A stretch of DNA of 64,000 nt, from positions 3,038,001-3,102,000 of the forward strand of contig NZ_CP094529.1 in the NCBI RefSeq assembly GCF_022811665.1, in the 5' to 3' direction. Made by a program: the position numbers and the translations under genes. This DNA comes from Chryseobacterium oryzae. GTDB taxonomy: Bacteria > Bacteroidota > Bacteroidia > Flavobacteriales > Weeksellaceae. Shown piece by piece: positions 1 through 10,453 of this stretch. Position 1 is the stretch's first letter; the number at the start of each line of letters is the position of its first letter. The notes beneath the pieces are model-generated. The model made no database searches. It had not been told where the DNA came from and saw only the letters and a list, made by a program, of their open reading frames with translations.

Positions 1-1322
1 AGTGTATCTATATTTCCTGCCCCTACCGTGAGCAAAATATCAAAATCTTTTTCTTTTATCTTATTAAAAGCATCGGATAAGTTTGAAATTTCTTTTTTAT
101 CCAAAGTCACTTTTTCTAGCAGCCAATCTGAAGTGATCCCCTCAAAATTCTCCTGAAGTTCTCTTGCCGGATAAATATCAAGCAAAATCAATTCTTCGGA
201 TTTACTCAGGCTTTCAGCAAATCCATCTGCAAAATCTCTGGTTCTGCTGAATAAATGCGGCTGAAAAACCACCAATAATTTTTTATCCGGGTAAAATGTT
301 TTTATTGAACCTACCACCGCATCTATTTCTGTGGGATGATGTGCATAGTCATCAATATAAATTTTACCATTAGGATAAATATGTTTGGTATATCTTCTTT
401 TAATTCCTTTAAAATTGGCAATCGCCTTCTTCAAAGTTTCAAAATCTACTCCTAAATTGTGCAAAATAGCAATGGCAGCCGTTGCGTTTTCTACATTATG
501 AATTCCCGGAATTTCCCACACAAAATCTTTTACTGTTTCTGTCGCCGTATGAAAATCAAAATAAATCTTATCATGATCCATCCTCAAATTATCCGAAAAA
601 TAATCTGCTTTTTCATTTACTGCATACGTATTATGTGCTCTTCCGATTTCAATTCCTTTTCTTACAAAAAGTTGTTTATCTTCAGGAACCAAAGCCGCAA
701 ACTCTCTGAAACCTTCCTCAATGGTATTTTTGTCGCCGTAGATGTCCAAATGATCTGCATCTATTGACGTAATTACCGCCCAATCCGGAGAAAGATTGAG
801 GAAACTTCTGTCGTATTCATCAGCTTCAACTACAGAATACCGATTTCCATTATAAAGAAAATTCGATTTAAAATTCTCGGATATTCCACCTAAAAAACAT
901 GAAAACGGCAAATCTGCTTCTTTACACAAATGCGAAACCAAAGTGGAAGTTGTAGTCTTACCGTGGGTTCCTGCAACTGCGATGCAATCTGTATTTTCTG
1001 TAATTAAACCTAAAACTTTTGCTCTTTTTAAAACTTCAAACTGATTTTCATTAAAATAGTCTAAAATCCCCAGTTTTTTGATTGCAGGAGTATAGATTAC
1101 CAATGTATTTTCTTTCTGAAGTGATGTGATTTTAATATCAATAACATCTTCAAAAACAATATCAATTCCCTCATTCATTAAAGTCTGAGTGAGTTTGGTG
1201 TTGGTTTTATCATAGCCTGAAACTTTTTTGCCCGAGGCATGGAAATAGCGCGCCAAAGCACTCATCCCGATACCTCCGACTCCAACGAAGTAAAAATTTT
1301 GATATGTTTCTAAATTGTTCAT
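1..1322 (-). CDS. murC: UDP-N-acetylmuramate--L-alanine ligase, C-terminus cut by window edge
   Basis: This cytoplasmic Mur ligase adds L-alanine to UDP-MurNAc using ATP, the first step of the peptidoglycan stem peptide. The ATG at 1322 opens a frame with the nucleotide-fold motif GVGGIGMS at residues 14-21 and the ATP loop GTHGKTTT at 118-125. The frame stays open to base 1, where it still encodes the family's C-terminal LLTVGAGNI-like stretch, so only about a dozen residues should be missing. It is the last gene of the dcw run seen here, 67 bases after murG. In this phylum ftsQ, ftsA and ftsZ would be expected next, outside the window. Confidence 0.95.
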   Translation of the reverse strand, partial: MNNLETYQNFYFVGVGGIGMSALARYFHASGKKVSGYDKTNTKLTQTLMNEGIDIVFEDVIDIKITSLQKENTLVIYTPAIKKLGILDYFNENQFEVLKRAKVLGLITENTDCIAVAGTHGKTTTSTLVSHLCKEADLPFSCFLGGISENFKSNFLYNGNRYSVVEADEYDRSFLNLSPDWAVITSIDADHLDIYGDKNTIEEGFREFAALVPEDKQLFVRKGIEIGRAHNTYAVNEKADYFSDNLRMDHDKIYFDFHTATETVKDFVWEIPGIHNVENATAAIAILHNLGVDFETLKKAIANFKGIKRRYTKHIYPNGKIYIDDYAHHPTEIDAVVGSIKTFYPDKKLLVVFQPHLFSRTRDFADGFAESLSKSEELILLDIYPARELQENFEGITSDWLLEKVTLDKKEISNLSDAFNKIKEKDFDILLTVGAGNIDT

Positions 1323-1389
1323 TTTCTTTGTATTAATGTATTCTGTAAAATGTGTAATGAAGTCGTAAATGCATTTTACATTGTACTTT

Positions 1390-2484
1390 TTACAGTTCTT
1401 TTAAAATCTCATCTACAATCTCTTTTGCCGCATTTGGTTTGGCAAAATATTTCAGATTTTCAGACATTTCTTTTCTTACATTTTCGTTTTCGCAGATTTC
1501 TGATAAAGTAGTCCAGAATTTTTCTTTCATTTCTGAATCTTTTACCATTCTTGCTGCATTTTTTTCAACCAGATTCATTGCATTTTTGGTTTGATGATCT
1601 TCCGCCGCAAAAGGGTAAGGAACCAATAAAACAGGTTTCTGTGCCACTGCCAATTCTGAAATGGCAATCGCTCCGGCTCTCGAAACAATGATATCTGCAG
1701 CAGAATAGGCAGTTTCCATATCTTTGATGAATTCTTTCAACTGAATGGAAGCTGGAAGCTGGAGATAAGAAGATAAATCTTTATAATCCAAAGTTCCGGT
1801 TTGCCAAATCAATTGATGACCTTTTTCTTTCAGGTTTTCTAAATTGAGTTTCCAGCCATTATTTAATGTTCTTGAACCTAAAGAGCCGCCCACCGATAAA
1901 ATTGTAAGTTTATCTTTATCCAGCCCCAATTTTTCTTTTGCCTGAGCAGTTTCCTGCATTCCCGAAACAATATTCTCCCGAATAGGATTTCCAAGGAAAA
2001 AAACTTTCGAAGTGGGGAAAAATTTCTCCATGTTCGGATAAGCCGTAAAAACTGCTTTTGCTTTTTTTCCGTTGGCTGTATTGGTTTTCCCTGGTAAGGA
2101 ATTCTGCTCCTGAATAAAAGTAGGAATTCCCATTTTTGCAGCCATAAACAATGCCGGACCGCTTGCGAAACCTCCTGTTCCAACTGCGAAATCTGGTTTA
2201 AAACTTTTTATAATTTTTTTAGCTTTAAGCAAACTCGAAATAAGTTTGAATGGCAAGCCAATATTTTTAAGCAAATTTCCTCTGTCGAAACCTGCGATAT
2301 TTAATCCTTCTATTTTATAACCCGCTTGTGGAACTTTTTCCATTTCCATTTTCCCGTTGGCTCCGATGAACAAAAATTCTGCATCGGGAAACCTTTTTTT
2401 GATTTCGTCTGCAATAGCGATTGCCGGGAAGATGTGTCCTCCTGTTCCGCCTCCGGATAACAATACTTTTAGTTTTTTGTTCAT
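1390..2484 (-). CDS. murG: UDP-GlcNAc:lipid I N-acetylglucosaminyltransferase
   Basis: MurG is a GT28 glycosyltransferase on the inner face of the membrane that converts lipid I to lipid II. The N-terminal glycine loop GGGTGGH is at residues 11-17. A second loop, GGSLGSRTLN, opens the nucleotide-sugar domain near residue 198, and the SRAGAIAISELA segment near 270 matches the UDP-GlcNAc site. At 364 residues it has the usual family length. It lies between ftsW and murC in the dcw operon. Confidence 0.96.
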   Translation of the reverse strand: MNKKLKVLLSGGGTGGHIFPAIAIADEIKKRFPDAEFLFIGANGKMEMEKVPQAGYKIEGLNIAGFDRGNLLKNIGLPFKLISSLLKAKKIIKSFKPDFAVGTGGFASGPALFMAAKMGIPTFIQEQNSLPGKTNTANGKKAKAVFTAYPNMEKFFPTSKVFFLGNPIRENIVSGMQETAQAKEKLGLDKDKLTILSVGGSLGSRTLNNGWKLNLENLKEKGHQLIWQTGTLDYKDLSSYLQLPASIQLKEFIKDMETAYSAADIIVSRAGAIAISELAVAQKPVLLVPYPFAAEDHQTKNAMNLVEKNAARMVKDSEMKEKFWTTLSEICENENVRKEMSENLKYFAKPNAAKEIVDEILKEL

Positions 2485-2561
2485 ACTTTTTTATTATTGA
2501 TAAATGATTATTGATAAGCGATACGAAAATCAATTATATAATATCATTCATCATTTATAAC

Positions 2562-3800
2562 TTATGCTATATCGTTTATTTCTGCTACGCTCTGTTTTTT
2601 CCCCAACCCTTCTTCATCATAAATCTGAATTCTTGAACTTATATTCAAAATAATTCCCAACTGAATATAAGTAACCAACATAGATGTTCCTCCATAACTT
2701 ATTAGTGGTAGCGGTTGTCCGGTAACTGGTATAAGATTTACCGCAACGGCTATGTTTACAGCCAATTGGGTAAAAATCATCACACCGAGACTCAGAACGA
2801 GCAATGAACCAAAAAATGCAGGCATTTTACTGGCAATCATTACAATTCTTACAATCATAATGAGGTACATACTGATAAGAAATCCGGCTCCAATGAGCCC
2901 ATATTCTTCAACAATAACTGCAAAAATAAAGTCTGATGCAGATTGTGGAAGCATTTGTTTCAGTGCAGATTTTCCAGGTCCCATCCCTGTAATTCCACCA
3001 TGAACAATGGCTGCTTTTGCCTGCATAACCTGATAGTTTTTTGCCTTAACACTTTCATCATCAACATCTGCAGATTTTGCCTTGCTGGAAGTAAATGTTT
3101 CTATACGGCTCATCCATGTATGAACACGGTTTCCACCAATAATATTGGTATTTAAAGCAATAAATAAAAACAGCATAATAGCAACAAAGGATGCAGAGAT
3201 AAATCCTGCAATATACTTCCAGTTGAGCTGCCCGATAACCAAAACGATTACCGATACCATTAAAATCATCAATGCAGTAGAACCATTGTCTTTTGCCACC
3301 AAAACGAAAACGAGCAATATGGGACCGAAAATGTACAGTACATTCTCAATAGGCAGTCTTTCTCTCGTTATTTTCTTAGTTAAATATCTGCACAAATAAA
3401 TAATCAGCATTAAAAAAGCAAAAGACGAAGGCTGAAAAGAAATGGGTGTCCCCGGTATTTTGAGCCATCTTGAAGCACTCGCTCCATCAATAGTTTGACC
3501 TGTAAACATGGTAACAATCAGCAAAATAACCATAAGCCCAAGCATAATACTGCTGAGCTTGCCCATATACTCATATCTTACAGTTCCTACCAGTCTCATG
3601 ATTCCTAATCCTAAGATTACAAAAAACATGTGCTTCATTACGTGACCGGTTGTGGTTCCGTTATTAACAATATATTCTAAGTTTGAACTGGCAGAATATA
3701 CCGGGAAAATAGAGAAAATGGAGATCACAAGAATGACCATCCAAAGTACTTTATCGCCCTTTAGAAATTCGAATCTGCTTTCTGTATTCTGTTCGTTCAT
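2562..3800 (-). CDS. ftsW: Septal SEDS peptidoglycan glycosyltransferase
   Basis: FtsW is a polytopic SEDS protein that polymerises lipid II at the septum with its partner penicillin-binding protein. The 412-residue frame shows about ten hydrophobic spans and the SEDS signatures DNGSTALM in the middle, a periplasmic segment ending SDFIFAVIVEEYG, and the C-terminal PLPLISYGGTSM. RodA is the other SEDS possibility, but the position between murD and murG in a dcw operon argues for FtsW. Confidence 0.93.
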   Translation of the reverse strand: MNEQNTESRFEFLKGDKVLWMVILVISIFSIFPVYSASSNLEYIVNNGTTTGHVMKHMFFVILGLGIMRLVGTVRYEYMGKLSSIMLGLMVILLIVTMFTGQTIDGASASRWLKIPGTPISFQPSSFAFLMLIIYLCRYLTKKITRERLPIENVLYIFGPILLVFVLVAKDNGSTALMILMVSVIVLVIGQLNWKYIAGFISASFVAIMLFLFIALNTNIIGGNRVHTWMSRIETFTSSKAKSADVDDESVKAKNYQVMQAKAAIVHGGITGMGPGKSALKQMLPQSASDFIFAVIVEEYGLIGAGFLISMYLIMIVRIVMIASKMPAFFGSLLVLSLGVMIFTQLAVNIAVAVNLIPVTGQPLPLISYGGTSMLVTYIQLGIILNISSRIQIYDEEGLGKKQSVAEINDIA

Positions 3801-3848
3801 ATTTTTGTTTTGGGATGGAAAATATTTTACACACCCGAAATTTTACAA

Positions 3849-5174
3849 TTATTTTAAAACTTGTTCTTTAAACTGTTGTCCTCGGTCTTCATAGTTTTTA
3901 AACAGATCAAAACTTGCACAACATGGTGACAGTAAAACCGTATCTCCACTTTTAGCCAAAGATTTTGAAACCTCTACCGCTTCCTGCATACTGGATGTAC
4001 TGTAGATTAACTCTTTTTTATCTTTAAAGAAATCTATAATTTTTTGATTATCAATTCCTAAACAGACAATAGCTTTTACTTTTCTTTTCACCAGATCTTC
4101 CACCTCCGTATAATCATTTCCTTTGTCGGTTCCTCCTACAATCCAAATGGTGGGATTTTTCATGCTTTCCAGAGCATAATACGTTGCATTGACGTTGGTT
4201 GCCTTACTGTCGTTAATGAATTTTACACCATTAATTTCAGTTACAAATTCTAATCTGTGCTCAACTGCCTGAAATGTCATTAGTGAATTTCTGATGCTTT
4301 CATTATTGATTTGCAATATTTTACCGGCAATAGAAGCGGCTAAACTATTGGCAACATTATGGTTTCCCAACAAAGAAAGCTCATCTATTTTCATAGAAAA
4401 CTCATCTTTCAGTTTTACCACAATTTTATCTTCTTCTACAAAACCTCCTTCCGGGAGTTTTTCGTTTGTAGAGAAAGGAATCATTTTCGCTTTAACTTCA
4501 AATTTCTCCAGAATGCTTTTACTCATTTCATCATCTTTATTATAGATGAAAAAATTATCGTTTTCCTGATTTTCAGTTATCCTGAATTTTGCCAAAGCAT
4601 ATTCTTCGTAGTTGTAATTGTACTGATCCAAATGATCTTTAGACAAATTCAGCAATAGAGAAATATACGGTCTGAAGTTCTGAATGTCATCCAGTTGGAA
4701 TGAACTTACTTCCAACACATAATAATCGTGGTTTTCATCAGCCACCTGCTTTGCGAAACTGTAGCCAATATTTCCTCCAAGACCAACATTAAGTCCATCA
4801 TTTTTCAGAATATAGTAAATGAGAGAAGTTGTAGTAGTTTTTCCGTTGCTACCGGTAATGGCAATAATTTTGGCATCTGTAAATTCTGAAGCAAATTCAA
4901 TTTCAGAGGAAAGTCTTATTCCTTTTTCATGAATTTTATGGATAATGTCTGCTTTTTTAGGAATTCCAGGGCTTTTTATAATCCAGTCTGCATGGAGAAT
5001 TCTTTCTTCATCATGGTTTTCCTCTTCAAAATCGATATCATTTTCTGCTAAAAACTGTTTGTACTGATCTTTAATAGCTCCCTTGTCTGAAAGAAATACT
5101 TCCAGACCTTTCTTTTTAGCTAGATAAGCAGCACCACAACCGCTTTCGCCTCCTCCTAAAACAACTATTTTCAT
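3849..5174 (-). CDS. murD: UDP-N-acetylmuramoylalanine--D-glutamate ligase
   Basis: MurD adds D-glutamate to UDP-MurNAc-L-Ala in the cytoplasm. The N-terminal VLGGGESGCGAA loop begins at residue 5, and the ATP loop TGSNGKTTTT lies near residue 106. A central NLSKDHLDQ stretch and the HRLEFV...NDSKATN motif complete the Mur ligase pattern. At 441 residues it is full length. It sits between mraY and ftsW. Confidence 0.96.
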   Translation of the reverse strand: MKIVVLGGGESGCGAAYLAKKKGLEVFLSDKGAIKDQYKQFLAENDIDFEEENHDEERILHADWIIKSPGIPKKADIIHKIHEKGIRLSSEIEFASEFTDAKIIAITGSNGKTTTTSLIYYILKNDGLNVGLGGNIGYSFAKQVADENHDYYVLEVSSFQLDDIQNFRPYISLLLNLSKDHLDQYNYNYEEYALAKFRITENQENDNFFIYNKDDEMSKSILEKFEVKAKMIPFSTNEKLPEGGFVEEDKIVVKLKDEFSMKIDELSLLGNHNVANSLAASIAGKILQINNESIRNSLMTFQAVEHRLEFVTEINGVKFINDSKATNVNATYYALESMKNPTIWIVGGTDKGNDYTEVEDLVKRKVKAIVCLGIDNQKIIDFFKDKKELIYSTSSMQEAVEVSKSLAKSGDTVLLSPCCASFDLFKNYEDRGQQFKEQVLK

Positions 5175-5260
5175 AAATAATCTTTTTGTAAAATGTAAAT
5201 TGTAAAACGAACGATGTATTCTTATTTTTCTACATTCATACTTTTACTTATTACATGATT

Positions 5261-6502
5261 TTATCTCATCTTCAATGTAATGAGACATACAATTGCCAAC
5301 ATAACCCCTATGATAATCATCCTATTAACGATTTTACTCTCGTGAAAACCTTCTTTCTGATAATGATGATGTAAAGGAGACATTTTAAACAATCTGTTAT
5401 TCTGGGCATATTCTAACCCAAATTTTCTTTTTCTGTATTTAAAAACCCAAACCTGAAGAATTACAGACAAAAGTTCGATCAAGAAAACGCCACACAAAAC
5501 AGGTATTAGTAATTCTTTTCTTAAAATAATCGCTAGAACGGCTATTACCCCTCCCAACATTAAACTTCCTGTATCTCCCATAAAAACCTGCGCCGGGTAG
5601 GTATTGTACCAGAAAAAACCAATGACCGCTCCTACCATGGCGACAGCAAAAATTGTCGTTTCTCCCATATTCGGAAGGAACATGATATTGAGGTAATCAG
5701 CAAAAATGATATTCCCTGAAACGTAGGCAAAAAATGCCAGTGCGAGGAGAATAATTGTACTTGTTCCCGCGGCTAAACCATCAATTCCGTCGGTAATATT
5801 GGCACCGTTGGACACTGCTGTAACAATAAAAATTACAATAGGAATAAAGACAATCCATGCCCATTCGTGAGCATCTTTATCATTCATCCAAAATAAAATT
5901 CCACTATAATCGAATTCATTATTTTTAGTAAATGGAACTGTTGAAACGGAAATTTTTTCTGCGGGCGAAAAATTTTGTTCAACATTATTTCGGTTAATTA
6001 CTTTGGCATCTGCATACTTTCTTTTTACCGTAATATCTGGGTGAAAATACATCGTAACTCCGATAATTAACCCTAAACCAACCTGACCTACAACTTTGAA
6101 TTTACCGCTAAGTCCGTCTTTATTTTTTTTAACCTTTTTTAAATAATCGTCTATAAAACCAATAGCTCCCATCCATACCACAGAAACGATAAGTAAAACG
6201 ATATACACGTTCATAATTCTGGTGAAGAGTAAAACGGGTATTAACGTTGCAATAATAATAATAAGCCCTCCCATGGTAGGAGTTCCTTCTTTTTGTTTTT
6301 GTCCGTCTAATCCCAAATCACGCACCAACTCACCCATTTGTTTTGCACGCAGGTAGTTGATGATTCTTTTTCCGTAAACAAGAGCTATGGTTAAAGACAA
6401 CAGAACTGCCATTCCGGCACGGAAAGAGATGTACCTCATCATTCCCATTCCCGGAATGTGGATGCCATGGTTGGTTAAGTATTCGTATAGATAGTATAAC
6501 AT
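5261..6502 (-). CDS. mraY: Phospho-N-acetylmuramoyl-pentapeptide transferase
   Basis: MraY transfers phospho-MurNAc-pentapeptide to undecaprenyl phosphate, giving lipid I at the inner membrane. It has about ten membrane spans, the DDYLKK aspartate motif near residue 118, [24 protein letters not shown] and the HHHYQKEG loop near the C-terminus. At 413 residues it is about 50 longer than the E. coli enzyme. The extra length is a polar segment at roughly residues 165-210, between membrane spans; this looks like a lineage insertion and all catalytic motifs are intact. Confidence 0.96.
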   Translation of the reverse strand: MLYYLYEYLTNHGIHIPGMGMMRYISFRAGMAVLLSLTIALVYGKRIINYLRAKQMGELVRDLGLDGQKQKEGTPTMGGLIIIIATLIPVLLFTRIMNVYIVLLIVSVVWMGAIGFIDDYLKKVKKNKDGLSGKFKVVGQVGLGLIIGVTMYFHPDITVKRKYADAKVINRNNVEQNFSPAEKISVSTVPFTKNNEFDYSGILFWMNDKDAHEWAWIVFIPIVIFIVTAVSNGANITDGIDGLAAGTSTIILLALAFFAYVSGNIIFADYLNIMFLPNMGETTIFAVAMVGAVIGFFWYNTYPAQVFMGDTGSLMLGGVIAVLAIILRKELLIPVLCGVFLIELLSVILQVWVFKYRKRKFGLEYAQNNRLFKMSPLHHHYQKEGFHESKIVNRMIIIGVMLAIVCLITLKMR

Positions 6503-6583
6503 ATGTTATTTTAAATTTAAAGTTTAAGAGAATTGATTTTTTATAATTTTAATCTATAATATTTTAATATAGTATTAAAATAT

Positions 6584-8044
6584 TCATTTACTCATAAGCT
6601 TCCACAACTCATTAATTACTTCTTTATCATCAAAATGATGTTTTACACCATTGATTTCCTGATAGGTTTCGTGACCTTTTCCTGCTACGACGATGATGTC
6701 TTTTGGCTCCGCAAATTTTATCGCCATTTTTATAGCTTCTCTTCGATCCGGAATTGAAGTATATTTGCTAAAATTCTGAGGTTCAACACCTGCTTCAATT
6801 TCTTTGATTATCGCATTGGGATCTTCGGTTCTCGGGTTGTCTGAAGTGATGATTGCCAATGTAGATTTTTTAGTGGCAATATTTCCCATTTCAGGTCTTT
6901 TTGAGTGATCTCTGTCGCCGCCGCAACCAAACACCGTGATAAGTCTTTCGTTTTTAGTTCGAATTTCATTGATGCTGTCTAACACATTCTCCAAAGCATC
7001 CGGTGTATGTGCATAATCTACAACGAAGAAAATTCCGCCATCTGACTTGAAGGTTTCAAATCGTCCGTTTACCCTTTTTAATGTACTGATTGACTGAAGA
7101 ATTTCATCCTGTTCAAATCCCAATTCAGAGGCAATACCAAATACCAGAAGCAAATTGTAGACATTGAATTTCCCGGTAAGAGTGGTCCAGAATTCTTTTC
7201 CGTTGAAATTGAGGAGCATCCCGTTAAAATCAACTTCCAAAAGCTTTCCATGATAATCTGCCATAGTTTTCAAAGCATAAGATCTTTTTTTAGCCTTGGT
7301 ATTTTGCAGCATTATATTGCCATTTTTATCATCCACATTGGTAATGGCAATGGCTTCATCATTCAATTCATCAAAAAATATTTTCTTCGTTTTTAAATAT
7401 TCGTCAAACGTTTTATGATAATCTAAATGATCATGAGTAAGATTGGTAAATCCTGCAATTTTGAAGTGTAAACCTTCTATTCTGTTTTGGGAAATACCGT
7501 GTGAACTTACTTCCATAAAGGCAAATTCGCATCCTTCTTCAACTGCTTTAGCCAAAATCTGATTAATGGTAATAACATCCGGCGTCGTATGTGTTGCGGG
7601 AATTATTTCATCTCCTATTCTGATTTCTACCGTTGAAAGCAAAGCCGAATGATGTCTTAAATTTTTAAAAACATCAAAAAGCAAAGTAGAAACGGAGGTT
7701 TTTCCGTTGGTTCCGGTAACTCCTATTAATTTTAATTTTTCGGAAGGATTTCCATAAAAATTGGAAGCCAGATGCCCTAAAGCTTTAGACGAGTCTTTTA
7801 CTTGAATATAGGTAAGATTTTGATCTAAATTTTCCGGTAAATCTTCGCAAACAATAGTTGTTGCTCCTTTTTCTATAGCTGATGCAATAAATGAATGCCC
7901 GTCTGCAACAGTTCCTTTCACTGCGATGTACAGTGAATTTTCTGAAACCTTTCTACTGTCGAAAACCAATGCAGAAACTTCACGGTGGGTATCACCATGA
8001 CTTTCTAAAACTGGAATTCTGTTTAATAATTCAATTAACTGCAT
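6584..8044 (-). CDS. murE: UDP-MurNAc-tripeptide synthetase, probably meso-diaminopimelate-adding
   Basis: MurE adds the third residue of the stem peptide. The ATP loop GVTGTNGKTS lies near residue 108, THDHLDYH in the central domain and HTPDALENVL in the C-terminal half. The specificity motif reads DNPRTEDP near residue 405. The DNPR form is the one known for enzymes that use meso-diaminopimelate, as expected for a Gram-negative. At 486 residues it is of normal length. It lies 17 bases after ftsI. Confidence 0.95.
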   Translation of the reverse strand: MQLIELLNRIPVLESHGDTHREVSALVFDSRKVSENSLYIAVKGTVADGHSFIASAIEKGATTIVCEDLPENLDQNLTYIQVKDSSKALGHLASNFYGNPSEKLKLIGVTGTNGKTSVSTLLFDVFKNLRHHSALLSTVEIRIGDEIIPATHTTPDVITINQILAKAVEEGCEFAFMEVSSHGISQNRIEGLHFKIAGFTNLTHDHLDYHKTFDEYLKTKKIFFDELNDEAIAITNVDDKNGNIMLQNTKAKKRSYALKTMADYHGKLLEVDFNGMLLNFNGKEFWTTLTGKFNVYNLLLVFGIASELGFEQDEILQSISTLKRVNGRFETFKSDGGIFFVVDYAHTPDALENVLDSINEIRTKNERLITVFGCGGDRDHSKRPEMGNIATKKSTLAIITSDNPRTEDPNAIIKEIEAGVEPQNFSKYTSIPDRREAIKMAIKFAEPKDIIVVAGKGHETYQEINGVKHHFDDKEVINELWKLMSK

Positions 8045-8061
8045 TGCTTATGCTTTTTATT

Positions 8062-10053
8062 TTAATTCTGAAGAGACAAATAAATTCTCTGGTTTTTACT
8101 TATTACAGTTCCTTCCTGAGGGAATTGTTCTTTAATTCTTCCAACTCCTTTATAATCTACCCGATAGCCTAAATTTTCCAGCTGCGGAATCACATTTTTA
8201 CCGATTAATCCGACAACATTTGGCATCTGCTTGTTGTTTACGGCAACTTTCACATTCGGTTCTACCATTTTATTAAGATCAACCTTTCTATCTACCAACA
8301 TTTCTTTTTCAACGTTTTGTGGGGTTTTAAGGAAAGTTTTACCTGCAATTTCTTTAAAAACAGGAGCTGCAACAGTTCCTCCATAAAAACCTTTCGAAAC
8401 ATTCGGCTCACTAATCATCACATAACAAGTATATTTAGGATTATCTGCCGGATAAAACCCTGCAAAAGAAGATCTATATTTCATCGGACCTGGAAGCCAA
8501 TATTCGAATCTTGCGGTTCCTGTTTTTCCTGCCATTTTTAAGTTGGGCGTGAAAATACTTCTTCCTGTTCCTTTTTCTACAGCTTTCGTTAAAGCATCAG
8601 TCATCATTTTCAAAGCTTTTTCTGATGCCATTTTTTTAACCATCATCTGAGTTTGTGCTTCAAACGTAACCTTACCATTCTGCATGATTTTGTCTATAAA
8701 AAGAGGCTTTACCATTTTGCCTTTATTGGCTACACCATTGTAAAAAGTAGCCAACTGAAGCAGATTAATATTCGTAGAATACCCGTATCCTATTGAAGCT
8801 AAAGTTGCGGCATTCCATTTTTTATTTTTAGGCGTTAAAATTCTAGGTTTGGTAATTCCCGGAAGTTCAATATCCATTTTATCGAATAATTTCCATCTTC
8901 TTAAATGATCTAAGAAAATTTCAGGTTTGTCGGCATAAAATTTTGTAATCAATTTTGCGGTTCCTACGTTACTCGACTTTGCCAAAACATCCGAAATATC
9001 ATAAGTTCCACCACCGTGACCATCAGAAATTCTTTGTTTGGCATACACCCAAATTCCGTTTCCTACGTTTACAGTTGTATTTTCATCAATAAAACCATCG
9101 TCCATAGCCGCTAAAAGTGAAACAACTTTGAAAGTTGAACCTGGTTCAATATTGTCTTTTATTGCATAATTGTAAGCATCTACATATTCTCCATCTTCAT
9201 TTCTTTGAAGATTAACCATTGCACGAACCTTTCCTGTTGCCACTTCCATAACGATGACAGTTCCGTGCTTTGCCTCAAAATTCACAAGTTGCTTCTGCAA
9301 TGCAGAATGTGCAATATCCTGAATTCTAAGATCTAAAGTTGTGTAAACGTCTTTTCCATCGGTGGGTTCATTTACTTTCCAATAATCAATAGGTTTCCAT
9401 TGGGAAGAATTTACCCTCTGCTCCAGTCTGCTTCCATCTACACCCGAAAGATATTTGGAAAAAGCACCTTCCAGACCAGATTTAGACACCCCATTATCCA
9501 TACCGATTGTTCCTGAACCGATTTCTGAGGTAGCCAGTTCTCTTTTATAATTTCTATCAACAATAAATCCCCCTTTATTTTTTCCTCTTTTGAAAATCGG
9601 GAATTTTCTGATTCTGTCGTACTGATCGAAATCTAATCCTTTTGCAAGAGCGTAATACTGATTTTTCTTCTCCTTTTGCTCATCGAATCTTTTTCTGAAA
9701 TCTGCTCTTGGTTTATCGAACATTTTGCTTAAAGAATCTGTAAGTGCACCAATATTATTGCTGTAAACGGTATCTTTTATGGTTTTAAAATCGACATAAA
9801 TATCGTAACGCATCACCGTAGTTGCCAAAATGGACCCGTCTGAAGCATATAGATTTCCTCTGGCTGCTTTTAAGGTTGCTGTTCTGTAATTATTGTTGAT
9901 GTAATCATCTTTAATCTCCTGAACATTAGTGTTTTGAAGAATAATAATTCTCCCCAAAAACATTACAAATACGCACAAAGCAACCACCGCAAACAGGTAT
10001 CCCCATCGCAGCGTTTTTTTTCGCTTGTTATCGTAATCATTTTGTTTTTGCAT
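8062..10053 (-). CDS. ftsI: Septal class B penicillin-binding protein (transpeptidase) with PASTA domain
   Basis: This bitopic transpeptidase cross-links septal peptidoglycan alongside FtsW. One N-terminal membrane span (about residues 17-38) is followed by the dimerisation region and the transpeptidase domain. The SxxK motif is STFK inside EPGSTFKVVS, SxN is SSN inside AKSSNVGTAK, and KTG is in AGKTGTARFE. The last 60 or so residues form a PASTA domain (MPNVVGL...), common in Bacteroidota FtsI and absent from the E. coli protein. It overlaps the upstream ftsL-like gene by 17 bases, consistent with translational coupling. Confidence 0.94.
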   Translation of the reverse strand: MQKQNDYDNKRKKTLRWGYLFAVVALCVFVMFLGRIIILQNTNVQEIKDDYINNNYRTATLKAARGNLYASDGSILATTVMRYDIYVDFKTIKDTVYSNNIGALTDSLSKMFDKPRADFRKRFDEQKEKKNQYYALAKGLDFDQYDRIRKFPIFKRGKNKGGFIVDRNYKRELATSEIGSGTIGMDNGVSKSGLEGAFSKYLSGVDGSRLEQRVNSSQWKPIDYWKVNEPTDGKDVYTTLDLRIQDIAHSALQKQLVNFEAKHGTVIVMEVATGKVRAMVNLQRNEDGEYVDAYNYAIKDNIEPGSTFKVVSLLAAMDDGFIDENTTVNVGNGIWVYAKQRISDGHGGGTYDISDVLAKSSNVGTAKLITKFYADKPEIFLDHLRRWKLFDKMDIELPGITKPRILTPKNKKWNAATLASIGYGYSTNINLLQLATFYNGVANKGKMVKPLFIDKIMQNGKVTFEAQTQMMVKKMASEKALKMMTDALTKAVEKGTGRSIFTPNLKMAGKTGTARFEYWLPGPMKYRSSFAGFYPADNPKYTCYVMISEPNVSKGFYGGTVAAPVFKEIAGKTFLKTPQNVEKEMLVDRKVDLNKMVEPNVKVAVNNKQMPNVVGLIGKNVIPQLENLGYRVDYKGVGRIKEQFPQEGTVISKNQRIYLSLQN

Positions 10054-10402
10054 CGGTACTGTCTAATTTTATTAACAATTTGTGCGGATGGCTTTCGAGC
10101 GTCATTAAAGAGTCTGAAGCTACTTCTTTCCCAAGCTGAGATTCCATTTTCACTTTAATCAGTTTACTTTGCGCAAAAGCATTTCGGGACTTATATTCTT
10201 CGGTCTGCTCCTTTAAAGCATTTACAATTTTTATTTTTTTGTTGACTAAATGATTGCTGTAAATCATCGCCATCATCAATACAAAAAGCAACAGAAAATA
10301 CTTATAGTAAACCTTAATTTCATCCCTGTTAAGGAAATTTCCTTTTATAATATCTATAAAAGTAAGTTTCTTCTGAGGTTTGTATGCTGTTCTTTTTGCC
10401 AC
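10037..10402 (-). CDS. ftsL: FtsL-like division protein
   Basis: This small bitopic protein has 121 residues: a basic cytoplasmic N-terminus, one membrane span at about residues 35-54 (YFLLLFVLMMAMIYSN), then a periplasmic stretch rich in K, E and Q that looks like a short coiled coil. This is the FtsL layout, and the position between rsmH and ftsI is the usual one for ftsL. Primary sequence is poorly conserved in this family, so the call rests on size, topology and synteny. Confidence 0.8.
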   Translation of the reverse strand: MAKRTAYKPQKKLTFIDIIKGNFLNRDEIKVYYKYFLLLFVLMMAMIYSNHLVNKKIKIVNALKEQTEEYKSRNAFAQSKLIKVKMESQLGKEVASDSLMTLESHPHKLLIKLDSTDAKTK

Positions 10403-10453
10403 TTTGTATTATTGATGATTAATAAATGATTACTGATTTCAATTACTAATTAT

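Noticed and set aside
8062..10053. A duplicated or unusual penicillin-binding protein because of the C-terminal PASTA domain
   Set aside because: A PASTA domain is common in FtsI of this phylum, and all transpeptidase motifs and the dcw context are standard.
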